This document shows positions 17,435-25,301 of a stretch of DNA of 64,000 bases, piece after piece (the stretch's first letter is position 1; each line of letters opens with the position of its first letter). The stretch is from JACCXM01 sp046328335 (GTDB lineage Bacteria; Chloroflexota; Chloroflexia; Thermomicrobiales; UBA6265). The stretch covers positions 1 through 64,000 of the forward strand of contig JAXLWU010000021.1 of the NCBI GenBank assembly GCA_046328335.1, in the 5' to 3' direction. Below the pieces are notes generated by a model, which was not told where the DNA came from, searched no databases, and was given only the letters and a program-made list of their open reading frames with translations. The translations under genes and the position numbers were made by a program.

Positions 17435-18448
17435 ATGAATCTGCTCAGCTACGTCCTGCGCCGTATTCTCTTGATCGTGCCGACTCTGGTCGGGGTATCA
17501 GTGCTGACATTCGCCCTGTCGCGGATGGTCCCTGGAGATCCGGCGCGATTGGCCGCCGGAGCGCAAGCGACGCCTGAAATGTACGAGCAGATCCGGCAGG
17601 AGTTCGGCCTCGATCAGCCGCTTCACATCCAGTACTGGAACTACCTGACGGGGCTCTTGCAGGGGGATTGGGGGCGCTCCATCCTCTCTCGCCGGCCGGT
17701 GATCGACGATCTTCGCGTCTACTGGCCTGCCACTCTGGAACTGGTGCTGGTGGCGATGTTCATCGCGGTCGCCGTCGGCGTCCCACTTGGCGTTCTGGCC
17801 GCCATCCGCGCTGACCGCCCCGCCGACCAGATTTCTCGCGTGGTGGCATTGATCGGCGTGAGCCTGCCCGCGTTCTGGCTGGCGATTCTCTTGCAGTTGT
17901 TCTTTGGCCTGCGCTTGGGCTGGCTGCCTGTGAGTGGCCGCCTCGGCACCCTGGCCGATCCGCCGACGGCACATACCGGTCTCTACATCATCGACAGTCT
18001 CATCAGTGGTCAATGGGCCACGCTGCGCGACTCACTGCGGCAGATCCTCCTGCCGGCGGTGACGCTCAGTTTTCCAGCGATGGCGACGATCATGCGGTTT
18101 ACCCGGGCCACCTTGCTGGAGGTTCTTGGCCAGGATTACGTGCGCACCGCGCGCGCCAAAGGCGCCGCCGAGCAGAGCGTGGTGCTACGACACGCCTTGC
18201 GCAACGCCATGATCCCAACCATCACCATGATCGGCTTGTCCTTTGGCTGGTCCATGGGCGGTTCGGTTCTGGTCGAGACGGTCTTTGACTGGCCCGGGAT
18301 CGGGCTATACGCGACCAAGTCGGCGCTGACTCTCGATTTCATGCCGATCATGGGGATCGCGCTCCTCTACGGCGTGGTGTTCAGTTTGGTCAACATTCTG
18401 GTGGATGTCACGTACGGCGCGCTCGATCCGCGGATCAGCCAGTCATGA
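17435..18448 (+). CDS. ABC transporter permease, DppB/OppB type
   Basis: This 337-residue membrane protein forms half of the translocation channel of the peptide-type importer. It begins MNLLSYVLRRILLIVPTLVG, the typical first helix, and has the family motif GDPARLAAGAQAT. The EAA loop for ATPase contact is YVRTARAKGAAEQSVVLRHA. Length matches the family. It overlaps the next permease by four bases (ATGA), so they are coupled. No ATPase gene follows, so the ATP-binding subunits must come from elsewhere. Confidence 0.92.
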   Translation: MNLLSYVLRRILLIVPTLVGVSVLTFALSRMVPGDPARLAAGAQATPEMYEQIRQEFGLDQPLHIQYWNYLTGLLQGDWGRSILSRRPVIDDLRVYWPATLELVLVAMFIAVAVGVPLGVLAAIRADRPADQISRVVALIGVSLPAFWLAILLQLFFGLRLGWLPVSGRLGTLADPPTAHTGLYIIDSLISGQWATLRDSLRQILLPAVTLSFPAMATIMRFTRATLLEVLGQDYVRTARAKGAAEQSVVLRHALRNAMIPTITMIGLSFGWSMGGSVLVETVFDWPGIGLYATKSALTLDFMPIMGIALLYGVVFSLVNILVDVTYGALDPRISQS

Positions 18449-19371
18449 GCGTGGAAGGAGCAGTATCGACGGCATTAGCGCCGGACCTGGCGCGGGAGCA
18501 CACCCGCCTGCCGGGAATGAGCGAGCGGCGGCGGCGAGCGATCCGGCGGTTCCAGCAGAGCCCGTTGTCGATGATTGGCCTTGGCATCATCGTCGTCTTG
18601 TTGGTCATCGCGGTTTTCGGCCCGTTGGTCGTCCCGTATCCGGAGCACGCCTCGGGAGCCCTGAACATCAAGGAGAAACTCGATCCGCCGACACGCGAGC
18701 ACCTGTTTGGAACCGACCAGGTTGGCCGCGACATCTTCACGCGCCTCATCATCGGGGCGCGGGTGTCGCTGGTCGCCGGACTGGTCGTGATCCTGTTGGC
18801 GCTAACCATCGGCACCCTGCTCGGGGCGGTCGCCGGTTTCTTCGGGGGCCGCGTCGGTGAATTCATCATGCGCGTCACCGATATCTTCCTGACGATCCCG
18901 GACCTGATCCTGGCGATGGCATTCGCCGCCGCGCTTGGGCCGGGACTCTTCAATGTAATGATCGCGGTCTCTCTGGTCTGGTGGCCTGGTTATTGCCGTC
19001 TGGCGCGGGCGAACGTCATTGCGCTCAAGGACGCGCAGTTCGCCGAGGCGGCAACCTCGATCGGCGCGAGCCGTGGCCGCGTGCTCTTTACGCACGTTCT
19101 TCCCAATGCCTTCCCGACAATTCTGGTGAAGGCCTCGATGGACATCGGCTTCGCGGTGCTGACGACCGCGGCACTCGGTTTCATCGGTCTCGGCACGCAA
19201 CCACCGACTCCCGATTGGGGAGTGATGATCGCGGACGGCCGCAAATACCTGCGCGAGGCGTGGTGGTTTTCGACGTTTCCCGGAATCGCAATTCTGCTGA
19301 CCGTGCTGGCCTTCAACCTGCTGGGTGACGGCCTGCGGGATGTGCTCGATCCCCGCGCCCGACGCAAGTAG
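18445..19371 (+). CDS. ABC transporter permease, DppC/OppC type
   Basis: This 308-residue permease is the partner of the preceding gene. The N-terminal cytosolic segment (about 1-40) precedes a first helix SMIGLGIIVVLLVIAVFGPL. The OppC-type motif HLFGTDQVGRDIFTRLIIGA is present, and the EAA loop includes FAEAATSIGASRGRVLFTHV. Near the end GLGTQPPTPDWGVMIADGR is family-typical. It is translated from the ATGA overlap with the upstream gene. The next gene, a C45-type hydrolase, lies 144 bp downstream on the same strand. Confidence 0.92.
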   Translation: MSVEGAVSTALAPDLAREHTRLPGMSERRRRAIRRFQQSPLSMIGLGIIVVLLVIAVFGPLVVPYPEHASGALNIKEKLDPPTREHLFGTDQVGRDIFTRLIIGARVSLVAGLVVILLALTIGTLLGAVAGFFGGRVGEFIMRVTDIFLTIPDLILAMAFAAALGPGLFNVMIAVSLVWWPGYCRLARANVIALKDAQFAEAATSIGASRGRVLFTHVLPNAFPTILVKASMDIGFAVLTTAALGFIGLGTQPPTPDWGVMIADGRKYLREAWWFSTFPGIAILLTVLAFNLLGDGLRDVLDPRARRK

Positions 19372-19515
19372 CCAATTCCTTTTTGCTTTCTCTCGACGCT
19401 CTGGTGCTGGTCGATCCGTTTTGAGTTCGCGGCGGTATGCTCCTGACACCGGGACTGAGATGCCGTCCCGCGGATAGCCGATCGTGCCCTTGCGCCAGAT
19501 GAGGAAAGAGAGAGC

Positions 19516-20586
19516 ATGATGGTCGATATTCTTGAAAAGAATCGAATCTTGCCCGAGGTACGTTGCACGGGATCGCCGCGAGCGCGTGGTGAGGCGCATG
19601 GCGAGGCGCTACGTGGGCAGATCGCGCTTGGGTTGGCGCGATGGTCGGAATCGATTGCCTCCGCGCATTCCGTCGATCCGGACCAATACATCGCGGAGTT
19701 TGTCGCCGGGACCGATTTTCTGCCCGCCATCCAGCAATGGACGCCAGACCTGCTGGAGGAAATGGAAGGGATCGCCGCGGGCGCCAACCAGCCGTGGCAC
19801 TGGATCTACGCCTACAACCTGCTCGATGAAGAATGGACCTGGGCGCGGCGGTACCGCTCCCACGGCGCTCCGGGCTGCACCGCGGTCGGCGTGGTTGGAG
19901 CGAATGGCACGCCGGTTCTCGGGCAAACAATGGACATTCCAAGCGTGCATGACGGGACCCAGGCGGTGCTGCATCTGGAAGGCGCGACCGGTCCTGACGT
20001 CGTGTTATTTACCCATGCCGGAATAATCGGCTTGACCGGCTGCAATTCCCACGGGCTGGCGCTGGTGGTCAACAACCTCGAGGTGCTCCCGGCTTCGGAG
20101 CGCGGCTTGCCTGTCACCTTTGTCATGCGCGGCATTCTCGACAGGGTCAATCTGGCGGACGCGGTTGACTTTGTTGCAGCGGCGCCTCATGCCACCGGAC
20201 AGCACTACGGCATGGCGAGTCCCGCTGGGTTTGCCAGCGTCGAAGGATGGGGGACCGGAACGGCCATCGCGGCGCGGCTGGATTCGTGCCTCCTTCACAC
20301 CAATCACCCGCTCTATACCGAGGAGACCGAGGGGGATGTCGAGATTCCCTACCGCCGCTCACGGACCCGCGAGCGGCTCGACTACATCGGGGGTGCGGTG
20401 GAGGCGAACCAGGGCGTCGCCGGAGTGAAAGCGCTCCTGTCGGATCGCAGCGTGCCGGTGAGCCTTGCCGCCGACCGGCCGGTGATGACGTTCGGCGCGG
20501 TGGTGTACGAGTGCACGAGCCCGCCCCGGATGTGGGTCGCACCCGGCCCGCCACACGAGACGCCGTTTCGCGAAGTGGCGTGGTGA
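19516..20586 (+). CDS. C45/acyl-coenzyme A:6-APA acyltransferase-type Ntn hydrolase
   Basis: This 356-residue protein belongs to the Ntn-hydrolase family of peptidase C45 and isopenicillin N acyltransferase relatives. Cys121 in GAPGCTAVGV is the likely nucleophile, exposed after self-cleavage in this family. The following VLGQTMDIPS and the late LLHTNHPLY are typical. Members cleave or transfer amide-linked acyl groups. The ATG at 19516 follows GAGGAAAGAGAG. No signal peptide is seen, so it acts in the cytosol. Downstream of a peptide-type importer, it may process the imported ligand. Confidence 0.85.
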   Translation: MMVDILEKNRILPEVRCTGSPRARGEAHGEALRGQIALGLARWSESIASAHSVDPDQYIAEFVAGTDFLPAIQQWTPDLLEEMEGIAAGANQPWHWIYAYNLLDEEWTWARRYRSHGAPGCTAVGVVGANGTPVLGQTMDIPSVHDGTQAVLHLEGATGPDVVLFTHAGIIGLTGCNSHGLALVVNNLEVLPASERGLPVTFVMRGILDRVNLADAVDFVAAAPHATGQHYGMASPAGFASVEGWGTGTAIAARLDSCLLHTNHPLYTEETEGDVEIPYRRSRTRERLDYIGGAVEANQGVAGVKALLSDRSVPVSLAADRPVMTFGAVVYECTSPPRMWVAPGPPHETPFREVAW

Positions 20587-20840
20587 ATGGATTTTCCATT
20601 GTCCGGCTCCATCCTGTGGAACGAAGCCTCCGTTCAGGCCGCAAAGAGCGATCACCAGGAACCGAGATAATTCGCCAGCAGGTTCACAATGTCACTTCGT
20701 GGCGGGCATTGGAAGGGCTCGGGCCAAGAACCCTGAAGGACTGACGGAGGCTCCTTCCGCCATTTGCGCCCGCATTGATCCGGGAATCGCGCTTCGATCC
20801 GATCATGGACAATTCGGACGGAGTTCACAGTCCCGGCCGA

Positions 20841-22550
20841 TCAATACAGGCCGAGGGCCATGGCGGGGTAATAGGGATTGGCGCCGCCGCGCAAGGTATC
20901 GCCGTCGACCTGGATGCCGACCGGGCTACCGAAGTCGAAACCGATCACGTCTTCCTCGATCGATTCGACTTGATGGCCCATCGCCATCATCGCGGCGACG
21001 GTCTTTTCCGGAATGCGGTCACTGGTGAGCATGATTCCGGTCGAGTAGTCGATTCTGGGCGCGGTGATCGCGGCCTGCATGCTCATACCGTAGTCGATCA
21101 CATTCGCCATGATCTGGGGCAAAGCGTTGAGGATGAAGCGTCCACCCATCGCGCCGAGTGTCAGCAACGGCTGATTTCCACTCAGCACGATCACTGGCGC
21201 CATGTTGGCCAACGGCTTCTTGCCGCCGGCAATCGAGTTGGGCCGTCCCGGAACGGGATCGAACCACATCATGCCGTTGTTGAGCAAGATCCCTGTTTCG
21301 GGAACCGTGACGCCACAGCCCCAGCCACCAAGCAGGGTGGTCGTAAGGGAGACGCTGTTCCCGGCGCGGTCGATGGCAGAGACGTGCGTGGTGGTCATGC
21401 GCGGCGCACGACCACCCGGTTCAGATGGGGCCGGGCCAGCGGATTTCCCAGACGCCGCAAAATCACCAGGGGAGACGGAGAGCCGGGCGCGATCTGGAGA
21501 AAAGGTCGCCCGCTGTCTGGCCGCGTACGACTTCCCGATCATCGCATCCAGCGGTACGTCAACGAATTCGGGATCGGCCAGCCAGGCGAGACGGTCAGCC
21601 ATCGCCTGGCGGCACGATTCGGCGATCTGGTGCAGCGCGCCGGGTGCGTTGTGTCCCATGGCCGCGAGATCGGCGCCTTCCATCAGGTTCAGCGTTTCCA
21701 GCACGGTCGGTCCGCCGGAGGCGGTCCGGGCGGTCAGCACCGTGCGACCGCGGTATGTTCCCATGAGCGGGGTGCTGACCGAGGGCTCATAACTGGCGAG
21801 ATCGTGTTCGTCGATCAGTCCGCCATGCGCGCGCATTTCGGCCGCGATCTTTGTCGCGATGGCGCCCTCATAGAAGGCCCGGCCACCTTCCGCTGCAATC
21901 GTGCGCAGGGTCCGCGCGAGGTCGATCTGCCGGAGCGGCTTGCGGATGCCGCGATATGGATTGGGTGGATTGCCTTGGTCGGTAAAAATGGCGCGGGTGG
22001 CGGGAAACCGGTTGAGCGTGGCCAGATCGGTGGCGATGTTGAGCGTGGTGTGCCAGGAGACCGGAAACCCCTCCTCCGCGTAGTGGATCGCCGGAGCCAG
22101 GGCGCGAGCCAGTGGCACCGTGCCGAATCGCTCGAGGGTGAGCGAGAGACCCGCGACCGCTCCCGGCACCGCCGCGGCGCGGTGTCCGATGATGTTGGTG
22201 CTGTCGACCACGGACGGCCAGCCGAAAAGACTCGAATCGGAACCGCTCGCGAGCGGGTACATATCCGCGATGGCGGCCCTCGGCGCCACCATCCCATGAT
22301 CGATCAGGATTCGCTTCCCGCTCGCGGGGAAGTGGGCGACAAGGAATCCGCCACCGCCGATGCCGCTCATGAATGGCTCGACCACGCCGGCGCAGAACGC
22401 CGCCGTAACGGCCGCATCGACTGCATTGCCGCCTTCGCGCAGAACCTCCACACCAGCCGCGGCCGCTAACGGATGCTTCGCCGCGACCATGCCGGAGCGC
22501 GAAATCGCCTCGTCGCGATCGAATCGCCAGGTGGTACAGGAGGTCTTCAC
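20841..22550 (-). CDS. Gamma-glutamyltransferase family protein
   Basis: This 569-residue Ntn hydrolase cleaves or transfers gamma-glutamyl groups, for example from glutathione. It has GGNAVDAAVTAAFCAGVVEP and SGIGGGGFLV near the N-terminus. The autocleavage site is TTHVSAIDRAGNSVSLT, with Thr387 as nucleophile. GGKKPLANMAPVIV is in the small subunit. No signal peptide is visible, unlike many periplasmic members. Its start overlaps the deacetylase stop by four bases. It is the last gene of a three-gene operon convergent with the C45 hydrolase. Confidence 0.9.
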   Translation of the reverse strand: MKTSCTTWRFDRDEAISRSGMVAAKHPLAAAAGVEVLREGGNAVDAAVTAAFCAGVVEPFMSGIGGGGFLVAHFPASGKRILIDHGMVAPRAAIADMYPLASGSDSSLFGWPSVVDSTNIIGHRAAAVPGAVAGLSLTLERFGTVPLARALAPAIHYAEEGFPVSWHTTLNIATDLATLNRFPATRAIFTDQGNPPNPYRGIRKPLRQIDLARTLRTIAAEGGRAFYEGAIATKIAAEMRAHGGLIDEHDLASYEPSVSTPLMGTYRGRTVLTARTASGGPTVLETLNLMEGADLAAMGHNAPGALHQIAESCRQAMADRLAWLADPEFVDVPLDAMIGKSYAARQRATFSPDRARLSVSPGDFAASGKSAGPAPSEPGGRAPRMTTTHVSAIDRAGNSVSLTTTLLGGWGCGVTVPETGILLNNGMMWFDPVPGRPNSIAGGKKPLANMAPVIVLSGNQPLLTLGAMGGRFILNALPQIMANVIDYGMSMQAAITAPRIDYSTGIMLTSDRIPEKTVAAMMAMGHQVESIEEDVIGFDFGSPVGIQVDGDTLRGGANPYYPAMALGLY

Positions 22551-23416
22551 TCCGCAGCGCGGGGATGCGCGGCGCGAAAGTCCGCGGCGGCGGCGCCAAG
22601 CGTGTTGAAGCGCGTGCCCGGGTGCTCTTTCATGAATGCGATCAGCCGCTCGAGCATTAGCAGGCGATGACCGCGGCCGATGACCTGCGGATGCATGGTC
22701 AGCGTGAAGACGCCATTCGGCACGTCCCGGTACATGAACCTGAATTCATCGCGCCAGATTTCTTCGACTTTCGACGCGGCGGAGAGACCGGTACGATTGA
22801 TTCCCGCGGATCGCAGCGACACATATTCGAAGTGAGGGAAATCGTCCAGCACCCAACTGACCGGCATTTCCACCAGATCGGCGGGTTTGCCAAACAGGTA
22901 CGGCCCGTCGTCCTGGGTGACGTCGCCGACGCGGCACCAGTACGGCGTGAAATCATCGCCCATCAGTGAACTCTCGTACTGGAATCCCGCTTCCAGCAGC
23001 AGCTCGATGGTCCAGGGACTGTTGTCCCAGGATGGCGACCGGTACCCCAGAGGGCGCACGCCGGTGATCGTGTCGAGCACGTCCAGTCCCCGCAACAGGA
23101 CCTCGCGTTCCCGCTCCGCGGTCTCTAACGCCAGAGGATTCTCATGGAGATAGCCGTGGTGACCGATTTCGTGACCCGCGGCGACGATCGCGCGGGTGAT
23201 GTCCGGGTACGTCTCCGCGGTGTGTCCGGTAACGAAGAACGTTGCGGGAATGCCCTCGCGGTCTAGGAGCTGGAGGATGCGCTGGCATCCGACCGCGCCG
23301 AATTCGCCGCGTGAGATCATGCTCGGCGAGCGGGCTGCGAACGGCCCGATCCAGAGCGAGATCGCATCGAAATCGAAGGTCAGGCAAACCGTGGCGCGAG
23401 ATGATTCAGTGGTCAT
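22547..23416 (-). CDS. Polysaccharide deacetylase (NodB/CE4-like) family protein
   Basis: This 289-residue protein has the NodB-type metal site: CLTFDFDA as motif 1, HEIGHHGYLHE as motif 2, and GYRSPSW as motif 3. The pattern is closer to the PuuE/uracil-related and cyclic-imide hydrolase-like branch than to chitin deacetylases, so an amide ring or amide substrate is as likely as a polysaccharide. There is no signal peptide. It overlaps the amidohydrolase upstream and the gamma-glutamyltransferase downstream by four bases each. That points to a cytosolic amide-degrading operon. Confidence 0.85.
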   Translation of the reverse strand: MTTESSRATVCLTFDFDAISLWIGPFAARSPSMISRGEFGAVGCQRILQLLDREGIPATFFVTGHTAETYPDITRAIVAAGHEIGHHGYLHENPLALETAEREREVLLRGLDVLDTITGVRPLGYRSPSWDNSPWTIELLLEAGFQYESSLMGDDFTPYWCRVGDVTQDDGPYLFGKPADLVEMPVSWVLDDFPHFEYVSLRSAGINRTGLSAASKVEEIWRDEFRFMYRDVPNGVFTLTMHPQVIGRGHRLLMLERLIAFMKEHPGTRFNTLGAAAADFRAAHPRAAE

Positions 23417-25023
23417 GCGTCGTTCCGATAGGTAATCCGGCCATCAACCATCGTCATCCGGATCGGTAGGTTCACAAGCGAGTCGCCGTCTGTCTCTACC
23501 GGATCCGCGGCGAACCCGGTGAGGTCGGCGCGGTAGCCTGGCTTGATCTGCCCGGAGCGATCTTCCTCGGAAACGACCGTCGCGGCGCCGGTCGTGTAAC
23601 CGGCGAGCGCCTCCAGCGCGGTCAGGGCCTGATTTGCCGCTCGCGGTGGCATATCGAGACTGCCCGGCGTGCGTCGCAACCGCGCCCAGGCCAACCCCAG
23701 CCGCGGGTCGAACGGAGCGACCATCCAGTCCGAGCCCAGAGCGAGATTCACCCCGGCGGCGAGGAACGATTTCGCGGGGAAGGCGCGAGCGGTGCGTTCC
23801 GGGCCGACCCGCGCGGCCCACTCATCGCTGCCGTCGGCGCGGGCCGCTCCCATGTGCAGCGGTTGCATTGACGCGGTGACGCCAAGCCGGGCGAAGCGAA
23901 GGACGTCCTCAGGTTCCACCAGTTCGATATGTTCGATGCGGTGGTGGATGCCGGGCGCGGCGCCGGACGCCTCGTAGGCGTCGAGCGCTGTCTGCACGCC
24001 GCGGTCGCCAACGGCGTGGGTGATGCATTGAAAGCCCGCCCTGGCGAAGATCGCCACCGCTGCGGCGTATCGCTCGGGACTCGGCCAGAAGGGGTGAAGA
24101 CCCTGCCCATTGCTGTCCGGCTCGATCAGCCAAGCGGTTCCGGTCTCGATGACCCCATCGATGAAGAACTTGGCGGCGCCGCATCGCCAGAGACGGCCAT
24201 GATCGTCCCGAAACGGCAATTGGTCCCGCATCTCGCCATCGGTGACATCTGGTTGTTGCCAGAGCGGGACAACGACGCGGCAGGTGAGATCGCCGTTTGC
24301 TTCCAGTTTGCGATAGATCTCCAGTTCGGCCGGCGATCCGTCCATGGCGTGGAGTGCCGTCAGGCCCATTTCGCTGAACCGGCGGAATGACTCCTTGAAC
24401 CAGCCGTAGCGGGTGGCGTCATCCGCCTCGGGGACGACATCGGTCACCAGACGCATCGCCGCCCATTCCTGGAGTTCGCCGGTCGGCGTGCCATCGACGC
24501 AGACGATGTTCGCTTCCTCGTTGAATTCGCGTGGCCCGTCGATTCCGGCGGCGTCGAGTGCGGCCCTGTTAGCGAGACCGGTATGGCCATCGAAGAATTC
24601 GAGCAGCAGCGGCTGGCCGGCGGTTACTTCTTCAAAGAGGTCACCGCGAATGCCGGTCTCCTCGAATGGTTCGTAGTGAAGACCCCACCCCTGGAGCCAG
24701 CCACCTGCACCAGCGCGCTCGCGATGCCGGCGCAGACGGTTTCGAATGTCGTCCATGCTGACCGCGTCGAACAGATCGGCGCCCTGGGTGCGCAGGGTGC
24801 CCATCAGCGGATGGATGTGCGAGTCGGTGAGACCGGGCACGAAGGCGATGCCACGGCCATCGATCATCGCCGTGCCTGGCCCGCGCATCGCCTTGACCTG
24901 ATCGTCGTCCCCGGCGGCGATGATCGTTCCGTCCGTGATGGCAATAGCCGTGCAGAACGGCTGCACCGGATCGAGGGTGCGGATTCGTGCCCCCCAGAGA
25001 ATCGTTTCAATCTGACCCGGCAT
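23413..25023 (-). CDS. Amidohydrolase family protein (YtcJ/N-substituted formamide deformylase type)
   Basis: This 536-residue metal-dependent hydrolase has the Amidohydro_3 architecture. The N-terminal beta-sandwich ends GRGIAFVPGLTDSHIHP, with the HxH metal ligands. Further marks are FFDGHTGLANRAALDAAGI, HAVGDRGVQTALDAYE, HRIEHIELV and LALGSDWMVAPFDPRLG. The start at 25023 gives the usual length; a frame reaching 25236 would add an Arg-rich unrelated leader. Shine-Dalgarno is weak. It leads an operon with the deacetylase and gamma-glutamyltransferase. The exact amide cleaved is unknown. Confidence 0.88.
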   Translation of the reverse strand: MPGQIETILWGARIRTLDPVQPFCTAIAITDGTIIAAGDDDQVKAMRGPGTAMIDGRGIAFVPGLTDSHIHPLMGTLRTQGADLFDAVSMDDIRNRLRRHRERAGAGGWLQGWGLHYEPFEETGIRGDLFEEVTAGQPLLLEFFDGHTGLANRAALDAAGIDGPREFNEEANIVCVDGTPTGELQEWAAMRLVTDVVPEADDATRYGWFKESFRRFSEMGLTALHAMDGSPAELEIYRKLEANGDLTCRVVVPLWQQPDVTDGEMRDQLPFRDDHGRLWRCGAAKFFIDGVIETGTAWLIEPDSNGQGLHPFWPSPERYAAAVAIFARAGFQCITHAVGDRGVQTALDAYEASGAAPGIHHRIEHIELVEPEDVLRFARLGVTASMQPLHMGAARADGSDEWAARVGPERTARAFPAKSFLAAGVNLALGSDWMVAPFDPRLGLAWARLRRTPGSLDMPPRAANQALTALEALAGYTTGAATVVSEEDRSGQIKPGYRADLTGFAADPVETDGDSLVNLPIRMTMVDGRITYRNDA

Positions 25024-25242
25024 GATGAGTTTCGCCCCCGAATTCCGGCGCTCTTGGCGCCCCAACGTCATCGGCGCCACGCCGGACCGAGATTGGCGAA
25101 CAGGATCGGCGGGCCGTTTCACGGCATCGTACCGCGTCCGCGAATTTCCCGGACCAATGGACGCGAAACCTGCATCCATGTTCGGGCGTCTCAGGGAGCG
25201 AGACAAACGCTTACGAAGGCGGTGACACCGGGACACATCTGT

Positions 25243-25254
25243 TGTGACGTCACA
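25243..25254. promoter_or_regulatory. Perfect 12-bp palindrome TGTGACGTCACA
   Basis: The palindrome lies 48 bp before the start of the large secreted protein, over the region where its -35 would fall (a TAGGCT -10-like hexamer is at 25263-25268). It resembles half-sites of CRP/FNR-type proteins but with a shorter centre. It may be an operator. Confidence 0.4.
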
Positions 25255-25301
25255 TCGCTGGGTAGGCTAAGGCTCGAAACCACGAGGGGGAGGATTGCGA
25301 A

